Assembly: GCA_016938245.1 (NCBI GenBank) | Contig: JAFGUY010000082.1 | Span: 1-16,951, forward strand | Reading direction: 5' to 3' | Length of the DNA stretch: 16,951 nucleotides | Origin: Candidatus Omnitrophota bacterium | GTDB lineage: Bacteria; Omnitrophota; Gorgyraeia; Gygaellales; Profunditerraquicolaceae | Shown here: positions 1 to 6,913 of the stretch, one piece after another | Layout: every line of letters begins with the position of its first letter | Position numbering within the stretch: position 1 is the first letter of the stretch | Notes under the pieces: model-generated | The model's database searches: none | The model's input: only the letters and a program-made list of their open reading frames with translations | What the model was told of the DNA's origin: nothing | Translations under genes and position numbers: made by a program

Positions 1-85
1 AAGATAAAAAAGGCAAGGAGAACAAAAGTTTAGGAATAATTCTATGGCGGATGTTTTTTAAAAACCTAATACTTCAGCAATCTCA
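1..85 (+). other. Left flank of the IS; possible truncated reading frame
   Basis: One plus-strand frame is open from the window edge (base 3) to a stop at 108-110 inside the IS end. It would encode a charged stretch (DKKGKENKS) followed by a hydrophobic and basic one (GIILWRMFFKNLIL). This could be the C-terminal piece of a gene cut by the IS, or chance. I recognise no family and nothing else in this stretch. Confidence 0.2.
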
Positions 86-126
86 TAGAAATGTCCTCTT
101 GTTACCAAAATAGAAATGTCTTCTTT

Positions 127-1437
127 TCATGTTCCAATCAGTAATAGTTCTTTTTCTTTTTGGCTACCTTTTTCTTTTTGTTCATACTGTGGATATTGTG
201 GATTAATCTTAAATCTTCTCCAGGGGTGATCCGCCGGCGGTATATAAACCTGCCTTGGCAAATAGGGTTTTGACTGATCTATCTTCTCTGGCCTTGTGGT
301 TATCTCTTTAAACTTTAAGATAGCGCCTTTATGCCGTATGAGCATTGAACCGTCAGTCCTTTCTTCTAGAATAACCTTCTTAGCCCTGATATTATTCTCT
401 ATCTGATACAGCTTCTTATCGTGCGCTACAGTAAAATCGTTCCTTAGGGTGCGCTCTGTCTTTTTACAAAGAATCTTATTGAGATCTATATCTTTTGGCA
501 GAGGCCGGTGAAGATTGCCTTTCTTAGCCGGCTTGACGCCAAACCGCCTGGCATATACGGGTAGATACCGTTTTAGAAATCGGTTGCCCTCTGCTATTGA
601 ACTAATACCTTTAAGGCGCATCTCTTTTATCACCCTGTCCTGAAAGGTGTTAAATAACCGCTCTATTCTGCCCTTGGCCTGAGGAGAATCCGCATAGATT
701 ATATTGACGCCTAATTCAGTTACCGCCCTGGCAAACTGGCTTAAATGTTCCTGATTATTGAGCTGGTCATCTATGGATTGCTTTTTGGTTGATTTGTAGG
801 TTGAGTGTTTATCTAAATAGATGCTTGCCGGAATACCGTATTCTTCAACGTAGTGCTTGAAACTATCCATAGCCGGGAGTGTGCCTTCGTAAGGAGAAAA
901 CCTGCCAAAGGGATTACCTGTAGCGTCATCAATATAGCCCATAAACACACATTCGGGTCCTCTGCCTTCAAACCAATCATGCTCTAAGCCATCTATCTGG
1001 AGCATTTCGCCAAAATGGTCCTTCCTCTGACGCCGCTGCCGGTGAGGTCTTTTCTTGCGCTGCTTATAGGGTATATTTTCTTCTATCAGCCACAGACGGA
1101 GTGTTTCATCGTCTATCTTGATTTTATCTATCTCAAAGAGCTTCTCAGACGCAAGTGTCGGGCCGAAATCGTTGTATTTTTCTTTATAAAGCTTTAAAGC
1201 CCTGTGTTTTATTCTACCAGGCAATGTTCTATTTGAAGGTTTGCCGCGGGATTTATGGATTACGCCGCTATCGCCTTCTCTTTTTACCCTTCTTACTATT
1301 CTGCGTACTTGTCTTAAACATCTGCCTATGATATCTGCTGCTTCGGCTTGCGTAATTGATTTATCCAGTGCCTTGCGTACTATATGCAGCCGCGTTAATT
1401 CGCCTTGAGTCATACCGATAATGTCCTTTCCTGCCAT
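127..1437 (-). CDS. DDE transposase, IS1202/ISNCY type
   Basis: This 436-residue protein should catalyse cut-and-paste or replicative movement of the surrounding element. The N-terminus (about 10-60) reads as a helix-turn-helix (residues 29-50 give TQAEAADIIGR followed by RQVRRIVRR). A basic linker follows (about 125-140), then an integrase-like catalytic core. Likely catalytic acidic residues are D149 in QIDGLEHDW, D209 in YLDKHSTY and E259 in SPQAKGRIER. Length and motif wording fit the IS1202/ISNCY (IS481-like rve) transposases. The start at 1437 is supported by AAAGGAG seven bases upstream. A TATAAT with extended TGC lies just inside the right end. No frameshift or stop is visible. The family-level call is firm; the exact IS subgroup is from memory. 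Confidence 0.85.
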   Translation of the reverse strand: MAGKDIIGMTQGELTRLHIVRKALDKSITQAEAADIIGRCLRQVRRIVRRVKREGDSGVIHKSRGKPSNRTLPGRIKHRALKLYKEKYNDFGPTLASEKLFEIDKIKIDDETLRLWLIEENIPYKQRKKRPHRQRRQRKDHFGEMLQIDGLEHDWFEGRGPECVFMGYIDDATGNPFGRFSPYEGTLPAMDSFKHYVEEYGIPASIYLDKHSTYKSTKKQSIDDQLNNQEHLSQFARAVTELGVNIIYADSPQAKGRIERLFNTFQDRVIKEMRLKGISSIAEGNRFLKRYLPVYARRFGVKPAKKGNLHRPLPKDIDLNKILCKKTERTLRNDFTVAHDKKLYQIENNIRAKKVILEERTDGSMLIRHKGAILKFKEITTRPEKIDQSKPYLPRQVYIPPADHPWRRFKINPQYPQYEQKEKGSQKEKELLLIGT

Positions 1438-1460
1438 AATGCTCTCCTTTGAAAGAATGC

Positions 1461-1469
1461 ATTATAGCA
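1461..1469 (-). promoter_or_regulatory. Extended -10 promoter for the transposase
   Basis: Read on the minus strand the sequence is TGCTATAAT, a perfect -10 with an extended TGn. It sits about 24 bases upstream of the transposase ATG. No good -35 is seen: the six bases 17 nt upstream (GAAATG) fit poorly and lie in the subterminal end repeat (1480-1491). Transposase binding to the end could therefore repress its own gene; this last point is inference. Confidence 0.5.
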
Positions 1470-1588
1470 CTTCCAAAATAGGACATTTCTAAATTGGCTA
1501 AATAGGACATTATCATATTGGGATTACAGTTTTTTTCTCTGTTAGATTTCGCTTACCTTTACGTCTATTATATAAGGAGGTAAGAAAA

Positions 1589-3115
1589 ATGGTCGCCAAA
1601 GTCTTAAGCTTCGGGTTGCAGGGTATTGAAGCCTACCCTGTAGAAATAGAAGTATTTGTTTCATGGGGGCTTCCGGCAGTAAATATAGTCGGCCTTCCGG
1701 ATTCAGCAGTCAGAGAGAGCAGAGAAAGAGCAAAATCAGCAATTAAAAACTCCGGATTCCAGTGGCCTGCAGAAAGAATAACTATAAGCTTGGCACCCTG
1801 CGGAGTGCGCAAAGAAGGCGCCTGTTTTGACCTGGGAATAGCGCTAGGGATACTCTCTGCAACAGAACAGATTAACCTGCCAAACCTAGGTAATTTTTTT
1901 ATTTTAGGGGAGCTCTCTTTAGACGGCACAATCAGGCCGGTAAAAGGAATTTTACCTATAATTATGGATATAGCCGGATGCGCAGAAAGAAATATTATTG
2001 TCCCTTATGATAATGCGCAAGAAGCGGGAATAGTCTCCGGGGTTAACGCCTTCCCGGTTAAAACCTTAAGAGAAACTATTGAACTTATTAATAACCCCCA
2101 AATCAAATCTTTTAAGGTAGATACCGGTAATTTGTTCAAAGAGGCTAACCGCTATAATATTGATTTCTCGGAAGTAAAAGGGCAGTACCTGGCCAAACGT
2201 GCAATTGAAATAGCTGTAGCCGGAGGCCATAATCTTGCCATGATCGGCCCTCCGGGAAGCGGTAAGACCATGCTTGCCAAGAGAATCCCTACAATTATGC
2301 CGGATTTAACCCTGGAAGAAGCGCTGGAAGTAACTAAAATTCAATCTGCAACTCAAATCATAAAAGAAGGGCTTATTACTAACCGGCCGTTTTGCGCTCC
2401 GCACCATACCATATCAAATATAGCCTTAATCGGAGGAGGGTCTATTCCAATGCCAGGAGAAATAAGCATGGCGCACCAAGGAGTATTATTTTTAGATGAA
2501 TTACCGGAATTTCAGCGCGCAAGCTTAGAGGCATTACGCCAGCCGCTTGAAGACGGGAAAATAAATGTCTGCCGTATCAGAAAGAATATTATCTTTCCTG
2601 CCTCATTCTTGCTTGTTGTAGCTTTTAATCCGTGCCCCTGCGGATTCCTGGGTGACCCTGAAAGAAGATGCCGATGCAGTACAACAAAAGTTGAGAATTA
2701 TATCGGCAGGATATCCGGGCCTCTATTAGACAGGGTTGATATCCATATTGAACTGCCGCGGGTTAAATATAAGGAATTAACTGAAAGTAAAAATGCAGAG
2801 CCATCTATGGCAATAAAGTCAAGAATTAAAAAAGCGCGCCTTCTGCAGAAAGAAAGGTTTGAATCCGCAGGAGAACATATCTCCTATAACTCCCAGATGA
2901 ACGGAAAGCTTATTAAAAAATACTGCCCCTTGAAAAATGAAGCAAAAGACATATTGCGGCTTGCCTTAAATGAATTAGGGTTATCCGCAAGAGCCTATGA
3001 TAAGGTTTTAAAGGTAGCACGGACTATTGCAGACCTGACAGGAGATGAACATATCCAGGCAGAGCATATTTCCGAAGCAGTGCAATACAGAAGATTGGAT
3101 AGAAAATTTCTATAA
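1589..3115 (+). CDS. comM: YifB/ComM family Mg-chelatase-like AAA+ ATPase
   Basis: This is a 508-residue protein of the YifB/ComM family. In transformable bacteria ComM is a hexameric helicase that promotes branch migration of incoming DNA during recombination. An N-terminal Lon/S5-like ChlI domain comes first (about 1-165, with GIEAYPVEIEV and NIVGLPDSAVRESRERAK). The AAA+ core follows with Walker A GPPGSGKT (220-227) and Walker B VLFLDE (299-304). A four-cysteine insert (C349, C351, C361, C363) is typical of the family. The C-terminal Mg-chelatase domain ends near RRLDRKFL. The start has a perfect AAGGAGG nine bases upstream. It is the only plus-strand gene recognised. The IS ends about 70 bp upstream and may have displaced its original promoter; only a weak TATTAT (1566-1571) is visible. 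Natural competence cannot be inferred from this gene alone. Confidence 0.95.
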   Translation: MVAKVLSFGLQGIEAYPVEIEVFVSWGLPAVNIVGLPDSAVRESRERAKSAIKNSGFQWPAERITISLAPCGVRKEGACFDLGIALGILSATEQINLPNLGNFFILGELSLDGTIRPVKGILPIIMDIAGCAERNIIVPYDNAQEAGIVSGVNAFPVKTLRETIELINNPQIKSFKVDTGNLFKEANRYNIDFSEVKGQYLAKRAIEIAVAGGHNLAMIGPPGSGKTMLAKRIPTIMPDLTLEEALEVTKIQSATQIIKEGLITNRPFCAPHHTISNIALIGGGSIPMPGEISMAHQGVLFLDELPEFQRASLEALRQPLEDGKINVCRIRKNIIFPASFLLVVAFNPCPCGFLGDPERRCRCSTTKVENYIGRISGPLLDRVDIHIELPRVKYKELTESKNAEPSMAIKSRIKKARLLQKERFESAGEHISYNSQMNGKLIKKYCPLKNEAKDILRLALNELGLSARAYDKVLKVARTIADLTGDEHIQAEHISEAVQYRRLDRKFL

Positions 3116-3126
3116 AGGTACTAGGA

Positions 3127-4047
3127 TTATTTGTTTACTACTTGAATAGTAGTACTGGCAGAGGAAGACATACCCTTATTATCTGTTATAGTAAGGGTAG
3201 CGGTAAATTCTCTTATACCATAAGTAGTACTCCAATAGGTATTGGTAGGATTAGGCTTATTGGATTTATCTCCGTCACCAAAATCCCACTCATAAGAGAT
3301 TATCCTGCCGTTAGGAGACTTAGACTTCGTACCACAGAAATTTACCTTTAGGGGAGAAGGGCCGTTTTGCGGCTTAGCTATAATTACTGCCTGCGGGCTT
3401 GGAAGCACAACTGGCGATGGCTTTGTTTCTTTAGGCTTAACCTCCTCCTTGAGTACAAGTTCCGGTGCTACAACAGGAACCTCAACCGGCTTTTCTATCT
3501 TAGTCTCCTCCAGAGCAGCTACAGGGGCTTCTTTAACTTTACCTTTTTTCTCAAGTTTACCCTCCTGGCCATCCTGCAGAGAAGGCTCTTTAACTAAATC
3601 CTCTTTTATATAAGCGCTTAACTCTTCTTTCAAGCCTTTAATCCGGGCTTTCTCAGCTTCGTACTGCTCATCCTCAAGCTTATCCATCTTTTCTTTGTAT
3701 TGCGGATTATGATTATATTTATAGTCAGAGACTGCTATAAAAGGCATGCGGAATATCCCGGTAACAAATTGCACGAAAACAACCGGCGGTTCTACAAAAA
3801 CTTGCTTAAAACGGTTACTTATAAAACCCATCTTTTTATAGTAATATTCGACGGTCTTCTTACGCCTTTTAAAGCGCTCTTCGGCAATCTCCTTATCAGG
3901 AAAAGAATTGTCAGTGCCCTGAGTATATTCGGGAATCACCTTCTTATACCTTGATACGGCGAACCCGTCCTTCTCCTGCTGGATTCTATAAGTTGCGCAA
4001 CCCGATAAGAATATGGCCAAAATAAATATTGGATAAAATTTTTTCAA
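3127..4047 (-). CDS. Lipoprotein with a C-terminal PKD domain
   Basis: This 306-residue protein is probably exported and lipid-anchored. The first 17 residues form a short lipoprotein signal ending in LSGC, with Cys17 as the predicted lipidation site. Residues 20-110 contain an aromatic and basic region (VEYYYKKMGF, FVEPPVVFVQF) that I do not recognise. Residues 115-150 are highly charged and probably helical or coiled coil. Residues 150-220 form a Lys/Glu/Pro/Val-rich linker. Residues about 221-304 form a PKD-like immunoglobulin-fold domain with the hallmark WDFGDGD (254-260). The start is TTG at 4045-4047, backed by AAGGAG seven bases upstream. The gene has its own promoter and ends 11 bp from comM, facing it. 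A surface binding or scaffolding role is inferred from architecture; no enzyme motif is seen. Confidence 0.8.
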   Translation of the reverse strand: MKKFYPIFILAIFLSGCATYRIQQEKDGFAVSRYKKVIPEYTQGTDNSFPDKEIAEERFKRRKKTVEYYYKKMGFISNRFKQVFVEPPVVFVQFVTGIFRMPFIAVSDYKYNHNPQYKEKMDKLEDEQYEAEKARIKGLKEELSAYIKEDLVKEPSLQDGQEGKLEKKGKVKEAPVAALEETKIEKPVEVPVVAPELVLKEEVKPKETKPSPVVLPSPQAVIIAKPQNGPSPLKVNFCGTKSKSPNGRIISYEWDFGDGDKSNKPNPTNTYWSTTYGIREFTATLTITDNKGMSSSASTTIQVVNK

Positions 4048-4088
4048 CTAATCACTCCTTTGAATTGCCTTATAAAACGTTAGAAGAT

Positions 4089-4117
4089 ATAATACTACTT
4101 ATAAATTAATATGTCAA
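4089..4117 (-). promoter_or_regulatory. Sigma70-type promoter of the PKD lipoprotein gene
   Basis: On the minus strand a perfect TTGACA (4112-4117) is followed after 17 bases by TATTAT (4089-4094). Predicted transcription starts near 4082, giving a leader of about 35 bases before the TTG start. Confidence 0.75.
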
Positions 4118-4155
4118 TTTTTAAATTATTATGTAAGCTTTCGGAAGGTTTATCT

Positions 4156-4497
4156 TTAGAATTTAGCGTTTAAGGTCCTTAAAACAAGCGGGATCGGCTT
4201 CAAACGGGTATTTTTAAGCTTAAGCCCATAGTGGTAATTCCCGGCTCCGTCGTTTTTAGACCATAGAACCTGGGCATCTAAGGGAATCTCCTCTCCGTTA
4301 TCCGGTATGGTAAGGCAAATACTTAAAGGGGTATTAACCGGAAGCTCTTCAGTAGTAATTAACCCTAACCCCTCAGCACTTATATCTTTAGTTACAGCTC
4401 CGGTAAATTGCTGGATTCCTATTTTAGCATATTTTAAGGGAATAGAGATTAAAAAGCGGACGAATTTTCTTTTTTCGGAAAATCCTTCTTTAGACAT
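4156..4497 (-). CDS. Single-domain PilZ protein, predicted c-di-GMP receptor
   Basis: At 113 residues this is a stand-alone PilZ domain, the common bacterial receptor for cyclic di-GMP. Both ligand motifs are present. RxxxR is R10-R14 in the basic N-terminal stretch EKRKFVRF. (D/N)xSxxG is D38-S40-G43 in DISAEGLG. The rest forms the expected six-stranded barrel (VLWSKNDGAGNYHYGLKLKN). With no output domain it should act by binding a partner protein, which the window does not identify. It has its own promoter. The AGGAGAG upstream lies about 21 bases from the ATG, but a small GCTT/AAGC hairpin between them could shorten the distance. An in-frame TGA just upstream rules out a longer protein. 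Confidence 0.88.
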   Translation of the reverse strand: MSKEGFSEKRKFVRFLISIPLKYAKIGIQQFTGAVTKDISAEGLGLITTEELPVNTPLSICLTIPDNGEEIPLDAQVLWSKNDGAGNYHYGLKLKNTRLKPIPLVLRTLNAKF

Positions 4498-4533
4498 AAG
4501 TCAAATTGTGCTTTTTAAGCTCTCCTATAAAGA

Positions 4534-4563
4534 ATTATACCACAGGATAGGCTATCAAATCAA
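4534..4563 (-). promoter_or_regulatory. Promoter of the PilZ gene, extended -10
   Basis: On the minus strand TTGATT (4558-4563) is followed after 18 bases by a consensus TATAAT (4534-4539), preceded by TGG as an extended -10. It lies between the DUF4870-like gene and the PilZ gene, so PilZ can be transcribed independently of the long operon upstream. Confidence 0.7.
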
Positions 4564-4580
4564 GGTATTTTGCGGTTTAA

Positions 4581-4594
4581 AGAAAGCGCTTTCT
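4581..4594. terminator. Perfect 14-bp palindrome, possible weak terminator or operator
   Basis: AGAAAGCGCTTTCT is a perfect palindrome about 15 bases after the DUF4870-like stop codon. It could fold as a 5-bp hairpin followed on the minus strand by a short T-rich stretch, ending the long operon, or serve as a dimeric regulator site ahead of the PilZ promoter. The hairpin is weak and there is no proper T tract, so neither role is secure. Confidence 0.3.
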
Positions 4595-4609
4595 CTGCGA
4601 AGCGGGGAT

Positions 4610-4948
4610 TTAAGAGCTCTTCTGGGCTATATCTCCGGCAAAAGGCAGTTTAAAATATTCTCCTTTATATGCTTTTACCATTAAAACAATCCATAAGACT
4701 ATGCCGGTTATATTTAGAATAACTACCAAAGGCCAAAGCACAATTAATACAAACTGGAGCATCAGGGACAATGCGAATAAAGAACCGAAGACCACGATAG
4801 ATTGCATGGCATGAAAACGGACAAATTTATTCTCCTTCTCAAGAATGTAAACTATAATCCCGGAGATAAAAGTAAACAAATAGCTTAATAGCGCGGCAAT
4901 ATTTGCCTCCATCCCTAAAGATGTCTTGCCTAAATCTTTTGCATCCAT
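4610..4948 (-). CDS. Small Tic20/DUF4870-like membrane protein
   Basis: This is a 112-residue integral membrane protein. After a short N-terminus (MDAKDLGKTSLGMEANIAALLSYLF) there are about three hydrophobic segments. A loop carries the family-like stretch KENKFVRFHAMQS, and the C-terminus carries KAYKGEYFKLPFAGDIA. These patterns match the DUF4870/Tic20-like family of small bacterial membrane proteins, whose function is not established. The reading frame is open upstream to 5083, inside folE. The ATG at 4946-4948 is preferred because GGAGG lies seven bases before it and the extra N-terminal residues would be implausible. It starts 14 bases after folE stops and is probably the last gene of the operon. 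Confidence 0.75.
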   Translation of the reverse strand: MDAKDLGKTSLGMEANIAALLSYLFTFISGIIVYILEKENKFVRFHAMQSIVVFGSLFALSLMLQFVLIVLWPLVVILNITGIVLWIVLMVKAYKGEYFKLPFAGDIAQKSS

Positions 4949-4962
4949 CCTTGCCTCCTTTT

Positions 4963-5520
4963 TTAAGGCCTGATTAAAGCCAATGCCTCTGATCTCGTCT
5001 TTTCGTTTTCCTTGAAAATTCCCCTTACCGCGGAAGTAACCGTCATGGCCCCCGGCTTTCTTACTCCGCGCATCGACATACACAGATGCTCGGCCTCAAT
5101 AACCACCATAACTCCCAGCGGCTTTAACTTAGACATAATGATCTCGGCTATCTGCGTAGTTAAACGCTCCTGTATTTGCGGACGCCGTGACAAAACATCT
5201 ACTACCCTCGCTAACTTGCTTAAACCCGTAACTCTGCCGTTTTTGGGAATATAGGCAATATTAGCCTTACCGATAAATGGAAGGAGATGATGTTCACAGA
5301 CACTATATAACGGTATCCCTTTAAGCAATATTATCTCGTGGTGCTTCTGGTCTAAAATAACTTCAAGCTCTTCTTCAGGCCTCTTCCTTATACCGGAGAA
5401 GATTTCTTCGTACATCTCTGCTACACGCTTAGGGGTTTCCAAAAGGTCTTTCCTCTTGGGGTTCTCTCCTATTGCATCTAAAATGTCGCGTACCGCTCTT
5501 TCAATCTTCTTCTTATCCAA
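4963..5520 (-). CDS. folE: GTP cyclohydrolase I (FolE1)
   Basis: FolE converts GTP to 7,8-dihydroneopterin triphosphate, the first step of tetrahydrofolate synthesis, in the cytoplasm. The 185-residue length is typical. The zinc and active-site motif CEHHLLPF is at 75-82 with C75 and H78, and the second zinc cysteine is C147 in [12 protein letters not shown] (116-118) and the [10 protein letters not shown] stretch are also canonical. The start codon is TTG (5518-5520), supported by AGGAGAGG a few bases upstream that overlaps the mnmE stop; the intergenic gap is 10 bases. It sits in an operon with folC, purH and mnmE, consistent with folate supply to one-carbon reactions. Confidence 0.96.
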   Translation of the reverse strand: MDKKKIERAVRDILDAIGENPKRKDLLETPKRVAEMYEEIFSGIRKRPEEELEVILDQKHHEIILLKGIPLYSVCEHHLLPFIGKANIAYIPKNGRVTGLSKLARVVDVLSRRPQIQERLTTQIAEIIMSKLKPLGVMVVIEAEHLCMSMRGVRKPGAMTVTSAVRGIFKENEKTRSEALALIRP

Positions 5521-5530
5521 AATGCCTCTC

Positions 5531-6913
5531 CTATTTTCCTATACAGAACTGTGAGAATATCTTATCTAATAAGCCTGCGGAGAATCTTTTACCCAAGATG
5601 TCGTCTAAAAAACCCAGCGCCTCCCGTGTCTCTTGGGCGATAAATTCTACCGGCAACTTATTATCCAATGATTTCTCAATCCGCGCAATGCTTTTTTGCG
5701 CCTTACGGATTAATTGTGTGTGCCTTAAATTGCTCACCTCTGCTGATTCAGGGCTAAGGACCATGCCGCCGTATATTAAATCTGCGATTTTTCCTTCCAG
5801 CAACTTTATATTTTTAAGTCTTTTAGCTGAGATTGCAACAATATCCTTAAAAACCAAAGAGATTTTTCCCCTCTCAATCTTCTGCTTAAGGTCAGTCTTA
5901 TTTATTACGGCAATAACTGTTTTTTTCTTCAGTTTATTTATAAGCAAAAAGTCCTCTCGGGATAACTTACTATTTCCGTCAAACAGGATAATAACCAAAT
6001 CCGCCGCATCAATCTCCTTTCTTGAACGCGCTATTGCCTTCTTCTCCACTAAATCTTTCGGCTCTAATATTCCGGCAGTATCTACAATTCTTATTGGTAT
6101 GCCTCGAATATCGATTATCTCTTCTATCGTATCACGGGTAGTGCCGGATACCGGAGTAACTATGGAGCGCTCTTTCTTAACTAAAGCATTTAAAAGCGAG
6201 GATTTTCCGACATTCGGCTTTCCGCATATAACCAGATGCACCCCTTCTCGCAAAACCCTTCCTATCCTTGAACCATCAGATAAAGCCTTTAGCATATCTT
6301 TGGCTTTAATGTTCTTATCGGCTATTCTCCTTAAATCCGTATTTATATCGTCTTCTTCAGGAAAATCAATTGCTGCCTCTAATTCACCGAGCATATCTAA
6401 GAGTATGTTTCTGCAAGAATTGAGTTTATTTGAAAGAGAGCCTTTTAGTTGATTAAGCCCTATCCTCAAAGCAGAATCTGTCTTAGCGCGAATTATATCC
6501 AAAACTGCTTCTGCCTGAGCTAAATCAATCCTGCCGTTTAAAAAGGCACGCTTGGTAAATTCCCCGGGGCTTGCCAGCCTTGCCCCTTTTTTTAAAACTA
6601 ACTCCAGCACATCGCGTAAGGCTACTACGCCGCCGTGACAGTTTATCTCAACAATATCCTCCCGGGTATAAGTCTTGGGGGCCAACATTACCGTTAAAAT
6701 TACCTCGTCTATAACTTTACCGCTTTCAATAATCTTACCGTAATGAGTAGTATGGGTTTTAAAAAACGACGGCTTATCTGCGGCAGGAGAAACAAATATT
6801 TTATCGACGATTCCTACCGCACCTTTACCGCTTATGCGCACAATCCCGATACCCCCTTCACCTACAGGAGTAGATATGGCCGCAATCGTATCAGTTAAAT
6901 TCTCTTTTGCCAT
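5531..6913 (-). CDS. mnmE: tRNA modification GTPase MnmE (TrmE)
   Basis: MnmE works with MnmG to modify the wobble uridine (xm5U34) of certain tRNAs, using GTP hydrolysis and methylene-tetrahydrofolate. From the ATG at 6911-6913 the protein has 460 residues, a normal length. The N-terminal folate-binding domain contains [12 protein letters not shown] and later [12 protein letters not shown]. The inserted G domain has P-loop GKPNVGKS (about 231-238), DTAG (278-281) and NKTD (338-341). The helical domain contains FPEED, and the C-terminus is the catalytic CIGK. A TTG seven codons earlier is possible, but GGAG nine bases before the ATG favours the shorter form. The gene overlaps the end of folC by 23 bases, suggesting translational coupling. 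Confidence 0.96.
   Translation of the reverse strand: MAKENLTDTIAAISTPVGEGGIGIVRISGKGAVGIVDKIFVSPAADKPSFFKTHTTHYGKIIESGKVIDEVILTVMLAPKTYTREDIVEINCHGGVVALRDVLELVLKKGARLASPGEFTKRAFLNGRIDLAQAEAVLDIIRAKTDSALRIGLNQLKGSLSNKLNSCRNILLDMLGELEAAIDFPEEDDINTDLRRIADKNIKAKDMLKALSDGSRIGRVLREGVHLVICGKPNVGKSSLLNALVKKERSIVTPVSGTTRDTIEEIIDIRGIPIRIVDTAGILEPKDLVEKKAIARSRKEIDAADLVIILFDGNSKLSREDFLLINKLKKKTVIAVINKTDLKQKIERGKISLVFKDIVAISAKRLKNIKLLEGKIADLIYGGMVLSPESAEVSNLRHTQLIRKAQKSIARIEKSLDNKLPVEFIAQETREALGFLDDILGKRFSAGLLDKIFSQFCIGK

Larger units (their letters stand above)
86..1515 (-). mobile_element. IS1202/ISNCY-like insertion sequence, complete
   Basis: One transposase gene is flanked by related ends in inverted orientation. 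The left end has TAGAAATGTCCT at 86-97 and TAGAAATGTCTTC at 111-123. The right end has the complement AGGACATTTCTA at 1480-1491 and AGGACATTATCA at 1504-1515. Each end therefore carries the ATGTCCT core twice, about 24-25 bp apart, which is what two transposase-binding sites would look like. The exact boundaries are uncertain by a few bases. The only target-duplication candidate is TCAT (83-86 and 1513-1516), which is too short to trust. The transposase reading frame is intact, so the element could still be active. Confidence 0.75.

Noticed and set aside
226..242. CCGCCGGCGG palindrome in the transposase gene as another copy of the folC repeat
   Set aside because: It lacks the 15-base tandem unit and encodes part of a plausible transposase C-terminus, so chance is likely.
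60..1540. XerCD/dif-like site beside the IS, as reported for some IS1202-family elements
   Set aside because: No dif-like 28-bp sequence was recognisable in either flank by eye.
3136..3154. TACTACT/AGTAGTA hairpin near the comM and lipoprotein ends as a bidirectional terminator
   Set aside because: The stem is short and AT-rich, has no T tract on either strand, and lies inside lipoprotein coding sequence.
4949..5083. Longer N-terminus for the DUF4870-like protein
   Set aside because: The extension overlaps conserved folE coding sequence and is low in resemblance to any domain; GGAGG before the ATG at 4948 fits better.
5472..6452. Long plus-strand open frame of 326 codons opposite mnmE
   Set aside because: It is antisense to a fully conserved mnmE. 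Its Ser/Phe/Leu-rich composition is typical of an opposite-strand shadow, and no domain is recognisable.
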